A stretch of 64,000 nucleotides of DNA from IMCC26077 sp964418325. Its GTDB lineage: Bacteria > Actinomycetota > Actinomycetes > Nanopelagicales > Nanopelagicaceae. The first letter of the stretch is position 1; every line of letters begins with the position of its first letter. Location: contig CAYQLC010000004.1 of assembly GCA_964418325.1 (NCBI GenBank), positions 13,526 through 77,525 of the forward strand. Direction: 5' to 3'. Under the pieces are notes generated by a model. That model was not told the origin of the DNA and ran no database searches. It worked only from the letters and a program-made list of their open reading frames with translations. The position numbers and the translations under genes are program-made. Positions 1-7,737 of the stretch are shown here, one piece after another.

Positions 1-1
1 T

Positions 2-1108
2 GGTCGTCCAGTCATTGGATTTGGCGCCGGTGAACCTGACTTTCCCACTCCTGGGTACATCCTCGATGCTGCCGAGAAAGCAGTTCGCGTCGTAGCAAAC
101 CATCGATATACGCCAACTCCAGGCTTGCCCGAACTTCGCCAAGCGATAGTTGCCAAGACGCTACGTGATTCACAGTTCGAGATAACAGTCGATAACGTTC
201 TCGTGACTAACGGCGGTAAACAAGCGGTCTATCAATCAATCGCCACAATCATCGACAATGGCGATGAAGTCATCCTGCCCGCTCCTTATTGGACGACATA
301 CCCTGAATGTATTCGATTGGCTGGTGGTACACCGGTCGAAGTATTTGCTGACGAAAAGAGCAACTACTGTGTCAGCGTCGAGCAACTGGAAGCCGCTCGT
401 ACACCAAAGACTAAAGCGTTGATCTTTTGTTCACCAAGTAATCCAACCGGTTCGGTTTACACACCAGACCAAGTGCGCGCAATCGGTGAATGGGCGCTTA
501 AAAATGGAATCTGGATTATCACTGATGAGATTTATGAGCACCTACGTTACGACGGGGTTCAGGCGCCCTCGCTGCCAGTGCTGATTCCTGAATTGGCAGA
601 TCAAACAATAATTCTCAATGGAGTGGCGAAGACTTATGCGATGACAGGTTGGCGCGTAGGTTGGATGATTGGTCCAAAAGATGTGATCAAAGCGGCCACG
701 AATTTACAATCTCATTTGACGAGCAATGTGTCTAACGTCGCTCAGCGCGCCGCAATTGCAGCGCTTACCGGCGATCTCAGCGCAGTGGAAGAGATGAAGG
801 TCGCTTTTGATCGTCGCCGAAAATTGATTGTGAAGATGCTCAATGAGATTGATGGATTTGAATGTCCGATGCCACAAGGTGCATTTTATGTTTATCCAGC
901 AGTACACAAAGTTCTCGGCCGTGAAATTCGCGGTAAGCGACCGATGAGCAGTTCTGAGTTGGCCGCGCTAATCCTTGATGAAGTTGAAGTTGCCGCTGTT
1001 CCTGGAGAGGCGTTTGGACCATCTGGTTATCTGCGCTTTTCCTATGCGCTTGGCGATGAGGATATTGTCGAAGGAATTTCTCGTATCAAAAAACTTATTA
1101 ATGGCTAG
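2..1108 (+). CDS. aspC: Pyridoxal-phosphate aminotransferase, class I (aspartate/aromatic type), 5' end missing
   Basis: A PLP-dependent aminotransferase that moves amino groups between amino acids and 2-oxoacids, probably aspartate/2-oxoglutarate. The frame is open from the first bases of the window, so the N-terminus lies outside; 368 residues are visible. The TTG at 125 is internal, because the codons before it encode the family motif GEPDFPTP. Other family marks are SNPTG near visible residue 146, DEIYEHLRY, and the Schiff-base lysine in NGVAKTYAMTGWRVG (Lys about 210), followed by the arginine-containing substrate-binding C-terminal domain. It runs into murB tail to tail, the last 11 bases being shared. 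An aspC gene close to murB and the MaoC/rpmG cluster is a familiar actinobacterial arrangement. Exact substrate is not decidable from sequence. Confidence 0.93.
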   Translation, partial: GRPVIGFGAGEPDFPTPGYILDAAEKAVRVVANHRYTPTPGLPELRQAIVAKTLRDSQFEITVDNVLVTNGGKQAVYQSIATIIDNGDEVILPAPYWTTYPECIRLAGGTPVEVFADEKSNYCVSVEQLEAARTPKTKALIFCSPSNPTGSVYTPDQVRAIGEWALKNGIWIITDEIYEHLRYDGVQAPSLPVLIPELADQTIILNGVAKTYAMTGWRVGWMIGPKDVIKAATNLQSHLTSNVSNVAQRAAIAALTGDLSAVEEMKVAFDRRRKLIVKMLNEIDGFECPMPQGAFYVYPAVHKVLGREIRGKRPMSSSELAALILDEVEVAAVPGEAFGPSGYLRFSYALGDEDIVEGISRIKKLING

Positions 1109-2114
1109 ATAAGGCGCAGTTAATCAAACGAACCTCTGGTTCGAGCAAGATGCCAAACTTTTCTTGAACTGCAGCCTGACATTGGCGGGCCAGCGCAAGG
1201 ACATCATCGCTTTGCGCTTGGTCGAAGTTTGCTAAGGCTAAGACATGCTTAGTCGAAATGCCCGCTCCCCCGTTACGTTGGCCTTTCTGCACCCCTGCGT
1301 GTTCAAGTAACCAAGCAGCGGAGAGTTTGATGGTGCCATCAGGGTTTGGCCATTTGGGTGCCTGGCTCGGTAATCGATTAGCAACATCATTCGGAACTGA
1401 TGGATTAATGAAGAATGAACCGGCAGACCAAGAATCTCGATCAGAATCTGAAAGTAGCATCCCTTTGCGCTGACGTATCTGAAGCACCTGCTTACGAACG
1501 TCACTGACGGCAGCACGGTCACCCTCATTGATTCCTAGTTCTCGTGCAAGTTCAGGATAAGTGATTGGTATTGAAAGCTCACCCTTTTTCAATTGAACTG
1601 TTACATCAAGAATCACAAATCGACCTGGCTCCTCTTTGAATAGTGAGGTTCGATATCCAAACCCACATTGATTTGCAGTGAAAGTCTTTTGCTCATTCGA
1701 ATTTCGATCCCAAGTGCGCACGCGTGCGACAACGTTCTTAAACTCTTGACCATATGCTCCAATATTTTGAATAGGAGCTGCACCAACTCGGCCAGGGATA
1801 CCACTAAGGGTTTCAAGGCCCGAAAAACCAGATTCGACAGTCTGTGCTACGAAAGCATCCCACTCAACTCCAGCAGCAACCGTGATCATTCCACCCGAGC
1901 AAGCGTCATAATCCAACTCGCTTCCTTGCGTACTGATTCGCAGCACGGTGCCCTCAAAATCAGCGTCGCCCGCAAGAATATTCGAACCGCCACCAATAAC
2001 TTGGACTCTTTTTGATCGGTGAATGGTTTTGAGAATTAACTCTTCTGAAACACCCTCGACAAAATCCGAGATCGCACCTCCAACACGAAAGGTCGTTAGG
2101 TCCGAGAATCTCAT
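1098..2114 (-). CDS. murB: UDP-N-acetylmuramate dehydrogenase MurB
   Basis: Cytoplasmic FAD enzyme that reduces UDP-GlcNAc-enolpyruvate with NADPH to UDP-MurNAc, the second step of peptidoglycan precursor synthesis. The 338 residues show the FAD-binding GGGSN (41-45), SGIPGRVGAAPIQNIGAYGQE (104-124, the PP-loop region), the YRTS arginine (155), the catalytic serine in SAGSFFINP (Ser233) and the C-terminal LEPEVRLI with its proton-relay glutamate (about 325-327). Length and motifs agree with the family. The ATG at 2114 lies 9 bp downstream of the glycosyltransferase-like gene and is preceded by TAATCT with a 6-nt spacer, so it may have its own leaderless promoter inside the operon. Confidence 0.97.
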   Translation of the reverse strand: MRFSDLTTFRVGGAISDFVEGVSEELILKTIHRSKRVQVIGGGSNILAGDADFEGTVLRISTQGSELDYDACSGGMITVAAGVEWDAFVAQTVESGFSGLETLSGIPGRVGAAPIQNIGAYGQEFKNVVARVRTWDRNSNEQKTFTANQCGFGYRTSLFKEEPGRFVILDVTVQLKKGELSIPITYPELARELGINEGDRAAVSDVRKQVLQIRQRKGMLLSDSDRDSWSAGSFFINPSVPNDVANRLPSQAPKWPNPDGTIKLSAAWLLEHAGVQKGQRNGGAGISTKHVLALANFDQAQSDDVLALARQCQAAVQEKFGILLEPEVRLINCALSSH

Positions 2115-2126
2115 ATGAAAAGATTA
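2115..2126 (-). promoter_or_regulatory. Candidate leaderless -10 element of murB
   Basis: Read on the minus strand, TAATCT (2126-2121) is followed by exactly 6 nt and the murB ATG. No Shine-Dalgarno sequence lies between. This spacing recurs at many genes in the window and fits actinobacterial leaderless transcription; it is an inference without transcript data. Confidence 0.45.
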
Positions 2127-2810
2127 CCTGCGTGGTGCAAGAATCCCTATATTCCCGCGGAAACGCTTGAGCAATCGTTGGTAATTCTCCTTTGAGTGCT
2201 TCTCCCGGTATGCGCTATCGACATCGTGATATCCATGATGGCGCTCTTGCTTAAGTGGCAATTCAATTTGCAACAGCTTTCCACCTGCTTCGCGAAGAGC
2301 TAAGGAGAGTTCTAAATCCGCATTGCGGTAGTACTTTGCGCTTGGATTTGCACCTACTCCTTGAGCAAACTTGCGATCTAAGACCATGAAGTAACCAAAA
2401 AGTACGTCTACTTCGCCCGCTCCCCTGTCGTCGACAGAACGCCATTCATCGTCAAGATTAATCAAACCACCCCGCCAGCCAACCCCCGCATAACCTTCGT
2501 CAAGTTTTGGTATCACTTCAGGAAAAGGGTTGGCCAAAAAGTGGGTAGAGGGATCCATGAGAACTACGTAATCGGTAGCTACTTCAGAGAGTAAAAGGTT
2601 TACTGCATTAGACCATCCCAGCCGTTGTTTCTGATAGTTGATGGCGACTCGGGGTGCTAGCTCTTGTACCGCCTGAAACTCCTGCTTTCCATTGACCAAT
2701 ACATAGATTGGAGATTGAGAATTATCAATTATGGAGTGAATAGATGCGAGAAAATCATCCAAGTAACCGTCGAGTAAAATTGTTACTGTTATATCACTCT
2801 CACTAATCAC
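2124..2810 (-). CDS. Glycosyltransferase family 2-like protein
   Basis: Probable GT-A fold glycosyltransferase of 228 residues; substrate unknown. The N-terminal part (VTILLDGYLDDF, then a helix and YVLVNG) resembles the nucleotide-binding half of GT2 enzymes. VVLMDPSTHF at about 84-93 sits where the metal-binding DxD motif is expected, but the motif is not intact (DPS). Later blocks, GYFMVLDRK and RNADLELSLALREAG, resemble the acceptor side of rhamnosyl/galactofuranosyl-type transferases. There are no membrane segments. The GTG start at 2810 overlaps the stop of the MaoC gene upstream (GTGA, 4 bp), so it is translationally coupled. A cell-envelope role is suggested by murB downstream; activity is uncertain given the altered DxD. 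Confidence 0.7.
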   Translation of the reverse strand: MISESDITVTILLDGYLDDFLASIHSIIDNSQSPIYVLVNGKQEFQAVQELAPRVAINYQKQRLGWSNAVNLLLSEVATDYVVLMDPSTHFLANPFPEVIPKLDEGYAGVGWRGGLINLDDEWRSVDDRGAGEVDVLFGYFMVLDRKFAQGVGANPSAKYYRNADLELSLALREAGGKLLQIELPLKQERHHGYHDVDSAYREKHSKENYQRLLKRFRGNIGILAPRR

Positions 2811-3214
2811 CAGCGGACCCGAGCTTTCGTTTGGCCAAGGACCTTCACGCCCTTACAGATTGCAGATATCTCTAAAATCGCTTCGCCGACGCGAACTTCG
2901 CTCACTTTCCCAGCAAAAAGTATTTCGGTGTCAACATTAGCCGGCACGACAACCGGTTTAGTGAATCTCGTCGAAAACTCGACAATCTCACTTGCAGATC
3001 CCACCCAGTGGCGGAGCGCCTCTCCGGCGAGCGCCATTGTGAACATGCCATGTGCAATGACATTGGGAAGTCCAACTGCCTTAGCAAACTCCTCATCTAA
3101 ATGAATTGGATTATGATCCCCACTTGCCATCGCATATTCACGCAACTTTTCGCGATTGACTAAAAAAATTTGCTCAGGTAGTTCTTGCCCAGGTTGAAAA
3201 TTGGTACTGGTCAT
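2807..3214 (-). CDS. MaoC-like (R)-specific enoyl-acyl hydratase, HadB-like
   Basis: Hot-dog fold hydratase/dehydratase acting on enoyl or 3-hydroxyacyl thioesters. The hydratase-2 motif is intact at the start of the catalytic helix: DHNPIHLDEEFAKAVGLP followed by IAHGMF, giving the Asp/His catalytic pair. From the ATG at 3214 the protein is 135 residues, the usual length. I chose this start over a longer frame opening at 3247 because it overlaps the stop of the upstream MaoC gene in an ATGA (4 bp) and because family members begin shortly before the FxxGxxxP region. In mycobacteria the two equivalent proteins form the HadAB heterodimer of FAS-II; this window gives no sign of mycolate synthesis, so the substrate here is open. 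Confidence 0.88.
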   Translation of the reverse strand: MTSTNFQPGQELPEQIFLVNREKLREYAMASGDHNPIHLDEEFAKAVGLPNVIAHGMFTMALAGEALRHWVGSASEIVEFSTRFTKPVVVPANVDTEILFAGKVSEVRVGEAILEISAICKGVKVLGQTKARVRW

Positions 3215-3612
3215 GATTCTTCGCCTCGGAATACGAGAGTGGACCACGTTGATGAGACGAGCTCGCCAGAGGCGGCATCGGTAAAATCAGTTCTGATGGT
3301 GACAAATTCATTACCAGCTAAGCTCTTATAACTTTCAATCTCGCTAGCGGAGAGTAATTCATCTCCAACGGTAAGCCTTCGATAGTGTAAGAATTTTTGG
3401 TCGCCATGAACCACACGCGACCAATTAAAGCCAAGAGTCGGTAGGAACTCCTCGGCAGCATTAACTGAAAACAGAATGAGATAAGTCGGTGGAACGATTG
3501 CTGGATTAGCGCCAATGGCGCGCGCAAATGGTTCGAGCGAACCAATGGTGACGGCGTTACGAAGTGAAGAAGAAAATCGGCGCCCGATTAATTCGGGGCC
3601 GTGCACTGCCAT
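3211..3612 (-). CDS. MaoC N-terminal-domain protein, HadA-like subunit
   Basis: A 133-residue hot-dog protein with a MaoC-dehydratase N-terminal-type domain, which in related systems is the non-catalytic or substrate-binding partner of the MaoC protein encoded directly downstream. It lacks the D-x4-H hydratase motif, while PPTYLILFSV and the VVHGDQKFLHYRRLTVGDEL stretch match the HadA-type family. It starts with ATG at 3612, four bases after the rpmG stop, and shares ATGA with the next gene. Together rpmG, this gene, the HadB-like gene, the glycosyltransferase and murB form one leftward transcription unit. Confidence 0.85.
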   Translation of the reverse strand: MAVHGPELIGRRFSSSLRNAVTIGSLEPFARAIGANPAIVPPTYLILFSVNAAEEFLPTLGFNWSRVVHGDQKFLHYRRLTVGDELLSASEIESYKSLAGNEFVTIRTDFTDAASGELVSSTWSTLVFRGEES

Positions 3613-3615
3613 GGA

Positions 3616-3786
3616 TTAACGGCTCTCCCGGTGGAGCGTGCTTGCCTTGCAACGTGGGCAGAACTTCTTCATCTCGAGACGATCGGGGTCGTTACGACGG
3701 TTCTTCTTGGTGATGTAGTTGCGCTCTTTGCACTCCACACAGGCCATAGTGATCTTCGGGCGGATATCCGCGCTCTTGCTGGCCAT
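3616..3786 (-). CDS. rpmG: 50S ribosomal protein L33 (zinc-binding form)
   Basis: A 56-residue ribosomal protein read from the ATG at 3786; it is easily missed because of its size. The sequence begins MASKSADIRPKITMACVEC and holds two CxxC pairs (Cys16/19 and Cys43/46), the zinc-binding C+ form of L33, with the conserved Y-IT-KKNRRNDPDRLEMKK core between them. A strong ribosome binding site (AAGGAG) lies upstream. It directly follows tRNA-Thr and tRNA-Met on the same strand, the arrangement usual in Actinobacteria, and is followed by the MaoC genes. Confidence 0.95.
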   Translation of the reverse strand: MASKSADIRPKITMACVECKERNYITKKNRRNDPDRLEMKKFCPRCKASTLHRESR

Positions 3787-3854
3787 CGTCGTACTCCTTA
3801 TATAAGTAATCTGCGGGAGGAAGGCTACCTGCTAGCCCGCCTCTTTCGGAAATC

Positions 3855-3931
3855 TGGTAGCGGAGGCCGGATTTGAACCGGCGACACAGCGATTATGAGC
3901 CGCTTGCTCTACCAAGCTGAGCTACCCCGCC
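3855..3931 (-). tRNA. tRNA-Met (anticodon CAT), elongator type
   Basis: Minus-strand cloverleaf of 77 nt including an encoded CCA. Acceptor GGCGGGG pairs with CTCCGCT (with G-U at both 1-72 and 6-67), followed by discriminator A and CCA. The anticodon loop reads CTCATAA, giving CAT. Position 1 is G paired with U, and the D- and T-arms are regular, so an elongator rather than an initiator tRNA is likely. It ends 68 bp before rpmG and may be co-transcribed with it. Confidence 0.93.
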
Positions 3932-3932
3932 G

Positions 3933-4005
3933 AGCCCCCCAACGGAATCGAACCGTTGACCTTTTCCTTACCATGGAAACGCTCTACCTACTGAGCTAGG
4001 GGGGC
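3933..4005 (-). tRNA. tRNA-Thr (anticodon GGT)
   Basis: Minus-strand cloverleaf of 73 nt: acceptor GCCCCCC pairs with GGGGGGC, discriminator U; anticodon stem TTTCC/GGAAA with loop ATGGTAA gives GGT, reading ACC/ACU. No CCA is encoded. It is separated from tRNA-Met by one base, so the two are processed from one transcript. Confidence 0.94.
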
Positions 4006-4029
4006 AGTACTTAAGGGGAAAAGGGTACC

Positions 4030-5364
4030 TCAGTTTGAGGCTGGTCGCTCCAACATCTCCGTCACAAGCGCCGCTATGGCTGAGCGCTCGCTACGGACCA
4101 AGGTTACATGGGCAAAAAGCGGATCTCCCTTGAGCGCTTCGATTACCGCAACAACTCCGTCGTACCGACCGACACGCAAATTATCGCGCTGGGCGACATC
4201 ATGTGTAAGAACCACTCTTGATCCCTGGCCAATTCGCGAAAGCACTGTAAGTAGAACACCGCGCTCTAGCGACTGCGCTTCATCGACTATGACAAATGAA
4301 TCGTGGAGCGAACGTCCCCGAATATGTGTAAGGGGAAGCACTTCAATCAAACCACGAGCCATAATCTCTTCAATTACATGCTGACTAACTAGTGCTCCAA
4401 GCGTGTCGAAAACGGCTTGAGCCCACGGTGACATCTTCTCGCCTTCACTTCCGGGCAAATATCCAAGCTCTTGACCGCCAACCGGATAGAGCGGTCTGAA
4501 GATGATGATCTTTTTATGCAATCTCCGTTCCATTACTGCTTCCAGGCCTGCACAAATTGCCAAGGCGCTTTTTCCTGTTCCCGCCCTACCGCCAAGGGAA
4601 ATAATTCCGATTTCATTATCAAGCAAGAGGTCAAGTGCAATTCGTTGCTCGGCGCTTCTGCCATGAATTCCAAAAGCCTCTCGATCACCACGAACTATTT
4701 TCAATTTATGATCCTGCGTTACCCGAGCTAATGCACTCCCTTTATTTGAGTGAATGACTACACCGGTGTGCACCGGCAACTCACTTACCTCATCACAGCT
4801 CACACGTTCATTTTGATATAACTGATCTACAATCTCTGAGGCGAGAGTTAATTCAGTTATTCCGGTCCAGCCGCTACTCACGGCAAGCTCCGCGCGATAC
4901 TCCTCTGCCACAATTCCCACAGCAGATGCCTTTACGCGAAGGGGCAAATCTTTCGTTACTAGAACTACTTCACGTCCTTCACGCTTGAGATTTCGAGCGA
5001 CAGCAAGTACCCGAGAATCATTGGTGCCATCTCGGAAGAAACTCGCGGGCAAGCCCGCGCTATCGCTATGGTTCAACTCAACGGTGAGGGTGCCACCGCT
5101 CTCATTAATCATCATGGGTGCATCTAATCGCCCATGCTCAACGCGTAAATCATCAAGAGTTCGCAAGGCAGCGCGGGCAAAGTATCCAAGCTCTGGATGG
5201 TCGCGTTTACTCTCTAACTCTGAAATCACAACGATAGGGAGCACTACCTCATGTTCTTCAAAGCGATTGAGCGCTGCCGGATCTGCTAATAAGACGCTGG
5301 TATCCAAGACATAGGTCTTCCGAGAATCTCGACTCTCCCGAGTATGGCCCGTCTCGACTGGCAC
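4030..5364 (-). CDS. phoH2: PhoH2-type PIN-domain/ATPase fusion protein
   Basis: Two-domain protein (444 aa): an N-terminal PIN ribonuclease domain (about 16-165) and a C-terminal PhoH ATPase/helicase domain (about 235-440). PIN acidic residues are seen in YVLDTSV (Asp21), VISELE (Glu49), GTNDSR (Asp116) and VTKDLP (Asp139). The ATPase part has Walker A GGRAGTGKSA (258-267) and Walker B VIVDEAQ (ending 364). Mycobacterial PhoH2 of this architecture unwinds and cuts RNA. The GTG start at 5364 is supported by the PIN domain beginning soon after and by TAGATT seven bases upstream. No antitoxin-like small gene is visible directly upstream. Its neighbour uppS is also near phoH2 in mycobacteria. 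Confidence 0.93.
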   Translation of the reverse strand: MPVETGHTRESRDSRKTYVLDTSVLLADPAALNRFEEHEVVLPIVVISELESKRDHPELGYFARAALRTLDDLRVEHGRLDAPMMINESGGTLTVELNHSDSAGLPASFFRDGTNDSRVLAVARNLKREGREVVLVTKDLPLRVKASAVGIVAEEYRAELAVSSGWTGITELTLASEIVDQLYQNERVSCDEVSELPVHTGVVIHSNKGSALARVTQDHKLKIVRGDREAFGIHGRSAEQRIALDLLLDNEIGIISLGGRAGTGKSALAICAGLEAVMERRLHKKIIIFRPLYPVGGQELGYLPGSEGEKMSPWAQAVFDTLGALVSQHVIEEIMARGLIEVLPLTHIRGRSLHDSFVIVDEAQSLERGVLLTVLSRIGQGSRVVLTHDVAQRDNLRVGRYDGVVAVIEALKGDPLFAHVTLVRSERSAIAALVTEMLERPASN

Positions 5365-5377
5365 ATTCTGTAATCTA
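5365..5377 (-). promoter_or_regulatory. Candidate leaderless -10 element of phoH2
   Basis: TAGATT (5377-5372, minus strand) lies 7 nt upstream of the GTG start codon, with no ribosome binding site between. Same arrangement as at other genes of the window; inference only. Confidence 0.45.
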
Positions 5378-5409
5378 GAACTGCTAGCGCCCGTTACCCT
5401 CGCGACACG

Positions 5410-6186
5410 CTACTTGCCAAAGCGGCGATTTCGCTGGGCATAGGAACGGAGCGCGCGCAAGAAATCCAAGCGACGGAAATCTGGCCAAAAAGCCTCACAG
5501 AAGTAGAACTCAGAGTGTGCGCTCTGCCAGAGCAAAAAACCTGATAGCCGTTGCTCCCCTGAAGTTCTAATCACCAGATCAGGGTCAGGCTGTCCTGCTG
5601 TATAGAGATGTCGCGAGATCTCTTCCATAGTCAACTTATCAATAGCCGACTCTAGGTTCTCACCCTTTTTCAGATTCTCACTGAGCAACTGTCGCACCGC
5701 ATCAGTTATTTCATGTCTGCCGCCATATCCAATAGCAAGATTAACAACTAACTCCTCTCGCTTTGGACTCTGGGCAACTGCATCCTTAAGTCGCGAATTA
5801 AGCCACTCGGGTAATAGTTCCGTTGCTCCCACCACTCGTAGCTTCCATCGACCGAACTTGGAGAGTGCTTCGACAGTCTCTGCGATAATCTCAAGCAGTG
5901 GTTGTAGCTCTGATTTTTCTCGTGAAAGATTTTCCGTCGAGAGCATCCATAATGTCACAACCTCGACTTTGGACTCTTCGCACCAATTAAGAAAGTCGAT
6001 TATCTTTCGGGCACCTGCGCTATGTCCACTCTTTGAAGAAGCGAGGTTGGCCTTTGCCCAACGACGATTACCATCGAGAATAACGCCCACATGTTTAGGA
6101 GTTGATTTGGTATCAAGTTTTCGAAAAAGTCTCGCTTCGTAAATCGGATAGATGATACTTTTTAGAAGGCTCTTAAACAGTCGCAT
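5410..6186 (-). CDS. uppS: Short-type cis-prenyltransferase (isoprenyl transferase, UppS family)
   Basis: Condenses isopentenyl diphosphate onto an allylic diphosphate with Z stereochemistry for polyprenyl carrier lipid. The 258 residues carry the catalytic HVGVILDGNRRWAK block (Asp38, Asn40, Arg41-Arg42-Trp43), WMLSTENLSR, VIRTSGEQRLSGFLLWQSAHSE and FWPDF, all conserved in the family. Actinobacteria usually have two paralogues; the length of this one and its closeness to phoH2 resemble the mycobacterial short-chain Z-farnesyl diphosphate synthase rather than the long-chain enzyme, but product length cannot be read with certainty. The DUF3817 gene ends 6 bp upstream and is on the same strand. 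Confidence 0.92.
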   Translation of the reverse strand: MRLFKSLLKSIIYPIYEARLFRKLDTKSTPKHVGVILDGNRRWAKANLASSKSGHSAGARKIIDFLNWCEESKVEVVTLWMLSTENLSREKSELQPLLEIIAETVEALSKFGRWKLRVVGATELLPEWLNSRLKDAVAQSPKREELVVNLAIGYGGRHEITDAVRQLLSENLKKGENLESAIDKLTMEEISRHLYTAGQPDPDLVIRTSGEQRLSGFLLWQSAHSEFYFCEAFWPDFRRLDFLRALRSYAQRNRRFGK

Positions 6187-6192
6187 AAACTT

Positions 6193-6498
6193 CTATAAAT
6201 TCTGGGCTAACTTCTGGGCTCTTCGCTCGGTGATGAATGATGCAATAGGAAGGGTTCCAGCCAGAACGAAGAGAATGATGCGCTTTATTTGCCAGCGTGC
6301 TTTCACGGCAAGATTGACCGTCGCGAGAACGTAAATGGCGTATACATATCCATGAACAATAGGAATCCATAGAACCTTCTCTTCGAGGCTAGGTACCTCG
6401 AGCAGGTATTTGATGGGCAACTCAACAAACCAGAGTAAGAGCGACATGATTCCTGCGGCAAGACTCATGATCCGATATCTGGTCAGTACTGAGGGCAT
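6193..6498 (-). CDS. DUF3817 small integral membrane protein
   Basis: A 101-residue membrane protein with three predicted hydrophobic segments (about 8-25, 43-62 and 72-90), an early RYRIMSLAAG motif, and PIVHGYVYAIYV in the middle, typical of the DUF3817 family (function unknown, often near cytochrome oxidase or prenyl lipid genes in Actinobacteria). It lies between SURF1 and uppS on the same strand. The ATG at 6498 is preceded by TAGTAT six bases upstream, so it may be transcribed without a leader. Confidence 0.82.
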   Translation of the reverse strand: MPSVLTRYRIMSLAAGIMSLLLWFVELPIKYLLEVPSLEEKVLWIPIVHGYVYAIYVLATVNLAVKARWQIKRIILFVLAGTLPIASFITERRAQKLAQNL

Positions 6499-6510
6499 GT
6501 CTGAATACTA
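6499..6510 (-). promoter_or_regulatory. Candidate leaderless -10 element of the DUF3817 gene
   Basis: TAGTAT (6510-6505, minus strand), 6-nt spacer, then ATG at 6498. The preceding SURF1 gene ends at 6508, so the element overlaps its stop. Inference. Confidence 0.42.
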
Positions 6511-7188
6511 TCTATCTGCCTCGTTCTTGGAGCGAATAAAGGGCATGGCTAACGCCAGCAATCCCATCAGCCACCAGACGACAACGTACGAGATGTGCTG
6601 CCAATAGAAACCTGCAACCTTTACGACCGGAATCGGCGAGGGAACTATTTCGATACCTGAAGCTGGATTCTCACTGCGGGCAATGACGTACCCGTCGAAG
6701 AAGTCCGAGCCGAACTCTGAGAGCAGAAGCGCTGAATCGATACGCGGCATGAACCCCGGTTTTACCTCGCCAAACTTATTATTTATCTGACTTGGCATCA
6801 AACGTCCCACAACTTCGGTCGGTTCCTCTGAAATCTCAATATCTTGTTCGGCAACCCCACGCACAATTGCGATTTTTCCCGAACCTTCAACTTGAAGTAC
6901 TCCTACTAGCCAAGTCGCTTTCTTACCATTGACATCTTCTTGATTCGGGGCCTTTAGGTTGGCAAGGTACTTTCCGCGGAGCTGGACTATTCGATTAAGC
7001 GCGTCGGTGCTTAATGACTTATTAGGTTGTGCGACAGATAACAATTGGACTGTCGCTCGCTCTTGCTGTGGTTTTGAAATCTCTTGCATTAATTGAGCTT
7101 TATCAAGTTGCCAAAGACCAAGTCGGAAGAAAATTACAGCAAATAAAATCGCAATTGCGAACATTCCAAGTTTCTGACGGTTAATCAC
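6508..7188 (-). CDS. SURF1 family cytochrome oxidase assembly protein
   Basis: Membrane protein that helps insert heme into cytochrome c oxidase subunit I. The 226 residues have the SURF1 plan: an N-terminal membrane helix (about 7-24) running into the signature GLWQLDKA, a periplasmic domain containing LRGKY and VRGV, and a C-terminal helix (about 198-218) beginning near YWQHISYVVVWW. The start is GTG at 7188. It follows a small membrane-protein gene by 8 bp. Genes for a CtaG/CopD fusion and a CopC protein elsewhere in the window fit the same assembly role. Confidence 0.9.
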   Translation of the reverse strand: MINRQKLGMFAIAILFAVIFFRLGLWQLDKAQLMQEISKPQQERATVQLLSVAQPNKSLSTDALNRIVQLRGKYLANLKAPNQEDVNGKKATWLVGVLQVEGSGKIAIVRGVAEQDIEISEEPTEVVGRLMPSQINNKFGEVKPGFMPRIDSALLLSEFGSDFFDGYVIARSENPASGIEIVPSPIPVVKVAGFYWQHISYVVVWWLMGLLALAMPFIRSKNEADR

Positions 7189-7196
7189 AACTGGAG

Positions 7197-7346
7197 TTAT
7201 TTATCGTTCTCGGGAGTGCGATTCAATTTTTGAATCCTCCGATAACCACTCCAGATGACCAGCCCCACAGCAACGAAAAGGCAGAAGACGACAATCGCAC
7301 CGACCGTACCAGGGTTGACGATTGCGGGATCAGGAACGGCTGCCAT
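7197..7346 (-). CDS. Small single-pass membrane protein, unknown function
   Basis: A 49-residue protein beginning MAAVPDPAIVNPGTVGAIVV with one membrane helix (about 14-34) and a basic tail (YRRIQKLNRTPENDK). A longer frame exists up to 7493 but would run through the opposite-strand DUF4307 gene; the ATG at 7346 is preceded by TAGATT at 7 nt, which supports this start. It precedes SURF1 by 8 bp, suggesting a part in oxidase assembly or simply co-transcription. I do not recognise a family. Confidence 0.6.
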   Translation of the reverse strand: MAAVPDPAIVNPGTVGAIVVFCLFVAVGLVIWSGYRRIQKLNRTPENDK

Positions 7347-7362
7347 AGGCAATAATCTACCC
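7347..7362. promoter_or_regulatory. Overlapping divergent leaderless promoters
   Basis: One 9-bp block (7351-7359, AATAATCTA) reads AATAAT on the plus strand, 6 nt before the DUF4307 ATG at 7363, and TAGATT on the minus strand, 7 nt before the ATG at 7346. The two -10 elements physically overlap, so RNA polymerase could presumably occupy only one direction at a time. Inference from spacing. Confidence 0.45.
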
Positions 7363-7725
7363 ATGAGCACGCCAAAAGGTCGAATCAAAACTATCCTGCT
7401 TACGCTGCTCTTCATCCTATTTGCTGGAGCTATGAGTATCGCTGGTTTGCGATTTGCAAACCCAGAGATTCGCTCGGACTTGGTTGCATTCACAATCGAT
7501 TCCGATAATCAAACGACAATCCGTTTCCTTGTTACTCGAAAAGACCCAGCTAATCCCATTACATGCAGAGTCATTGCGCGTGACATCACCACCGCAATCG
7601 TGGGTGATCGATTTGTCGAAGTTGGCGCAGCCACCCGGAAAAGTATCGAATTGAAAGAGGCCATACCCACCCGATCTCGGGCGGTGACCGCGGCCGTCGT
7701 GCGCTGCCTACCTAAAGATAGGTAA
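7363..7725 (+). CDS. DUF4307 domain membrane protein
   Basis: A 120-residue protein with a single N-terminal membrane helix (about 8-27) and an extracytoplasmic beta-rich domain ending in VVRCLPKDR, matching the actinobacterial DUF4307 family (function unknown). The ATG at 7363 was chosen because upstream codons would overlap the divergent gene and because MSTPKGR then places the helix in the usual position. greA begins 12 bp after its stop. DUF4307 genes commonly sit next to greA (and mca) in Actinobacteria; mca is not present here. Confidence 0.82.
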   Translation: MSTPKGRIKTILLTLLFILFAGAMSIAGLRFANPEIRSDLVAFTIDSDNQTTIRFLVTRKDPANPITCRVIARDITTAIVGDRFVEVGAATRKSIELKEAIPTRSRAVTAAVVRCLPKDR

Positions 7726-7737
7726 ACTCTCGTAATC

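Noticed and set aside
125..1108. TTG at 125 as the start of the aminotransferase
   Set aside because: The same frame is open upstream to base 2 and encodes the conserved GEPDFPTP motif, so the gene simply begins outside the window.
7255..7362. Extended N-terminus of the DUF4307 protein
   Set aside because: The added residues overlap the divergent 49-aa gene entirely and are not membrane- or family-like; the ATG at 7363 fits better.
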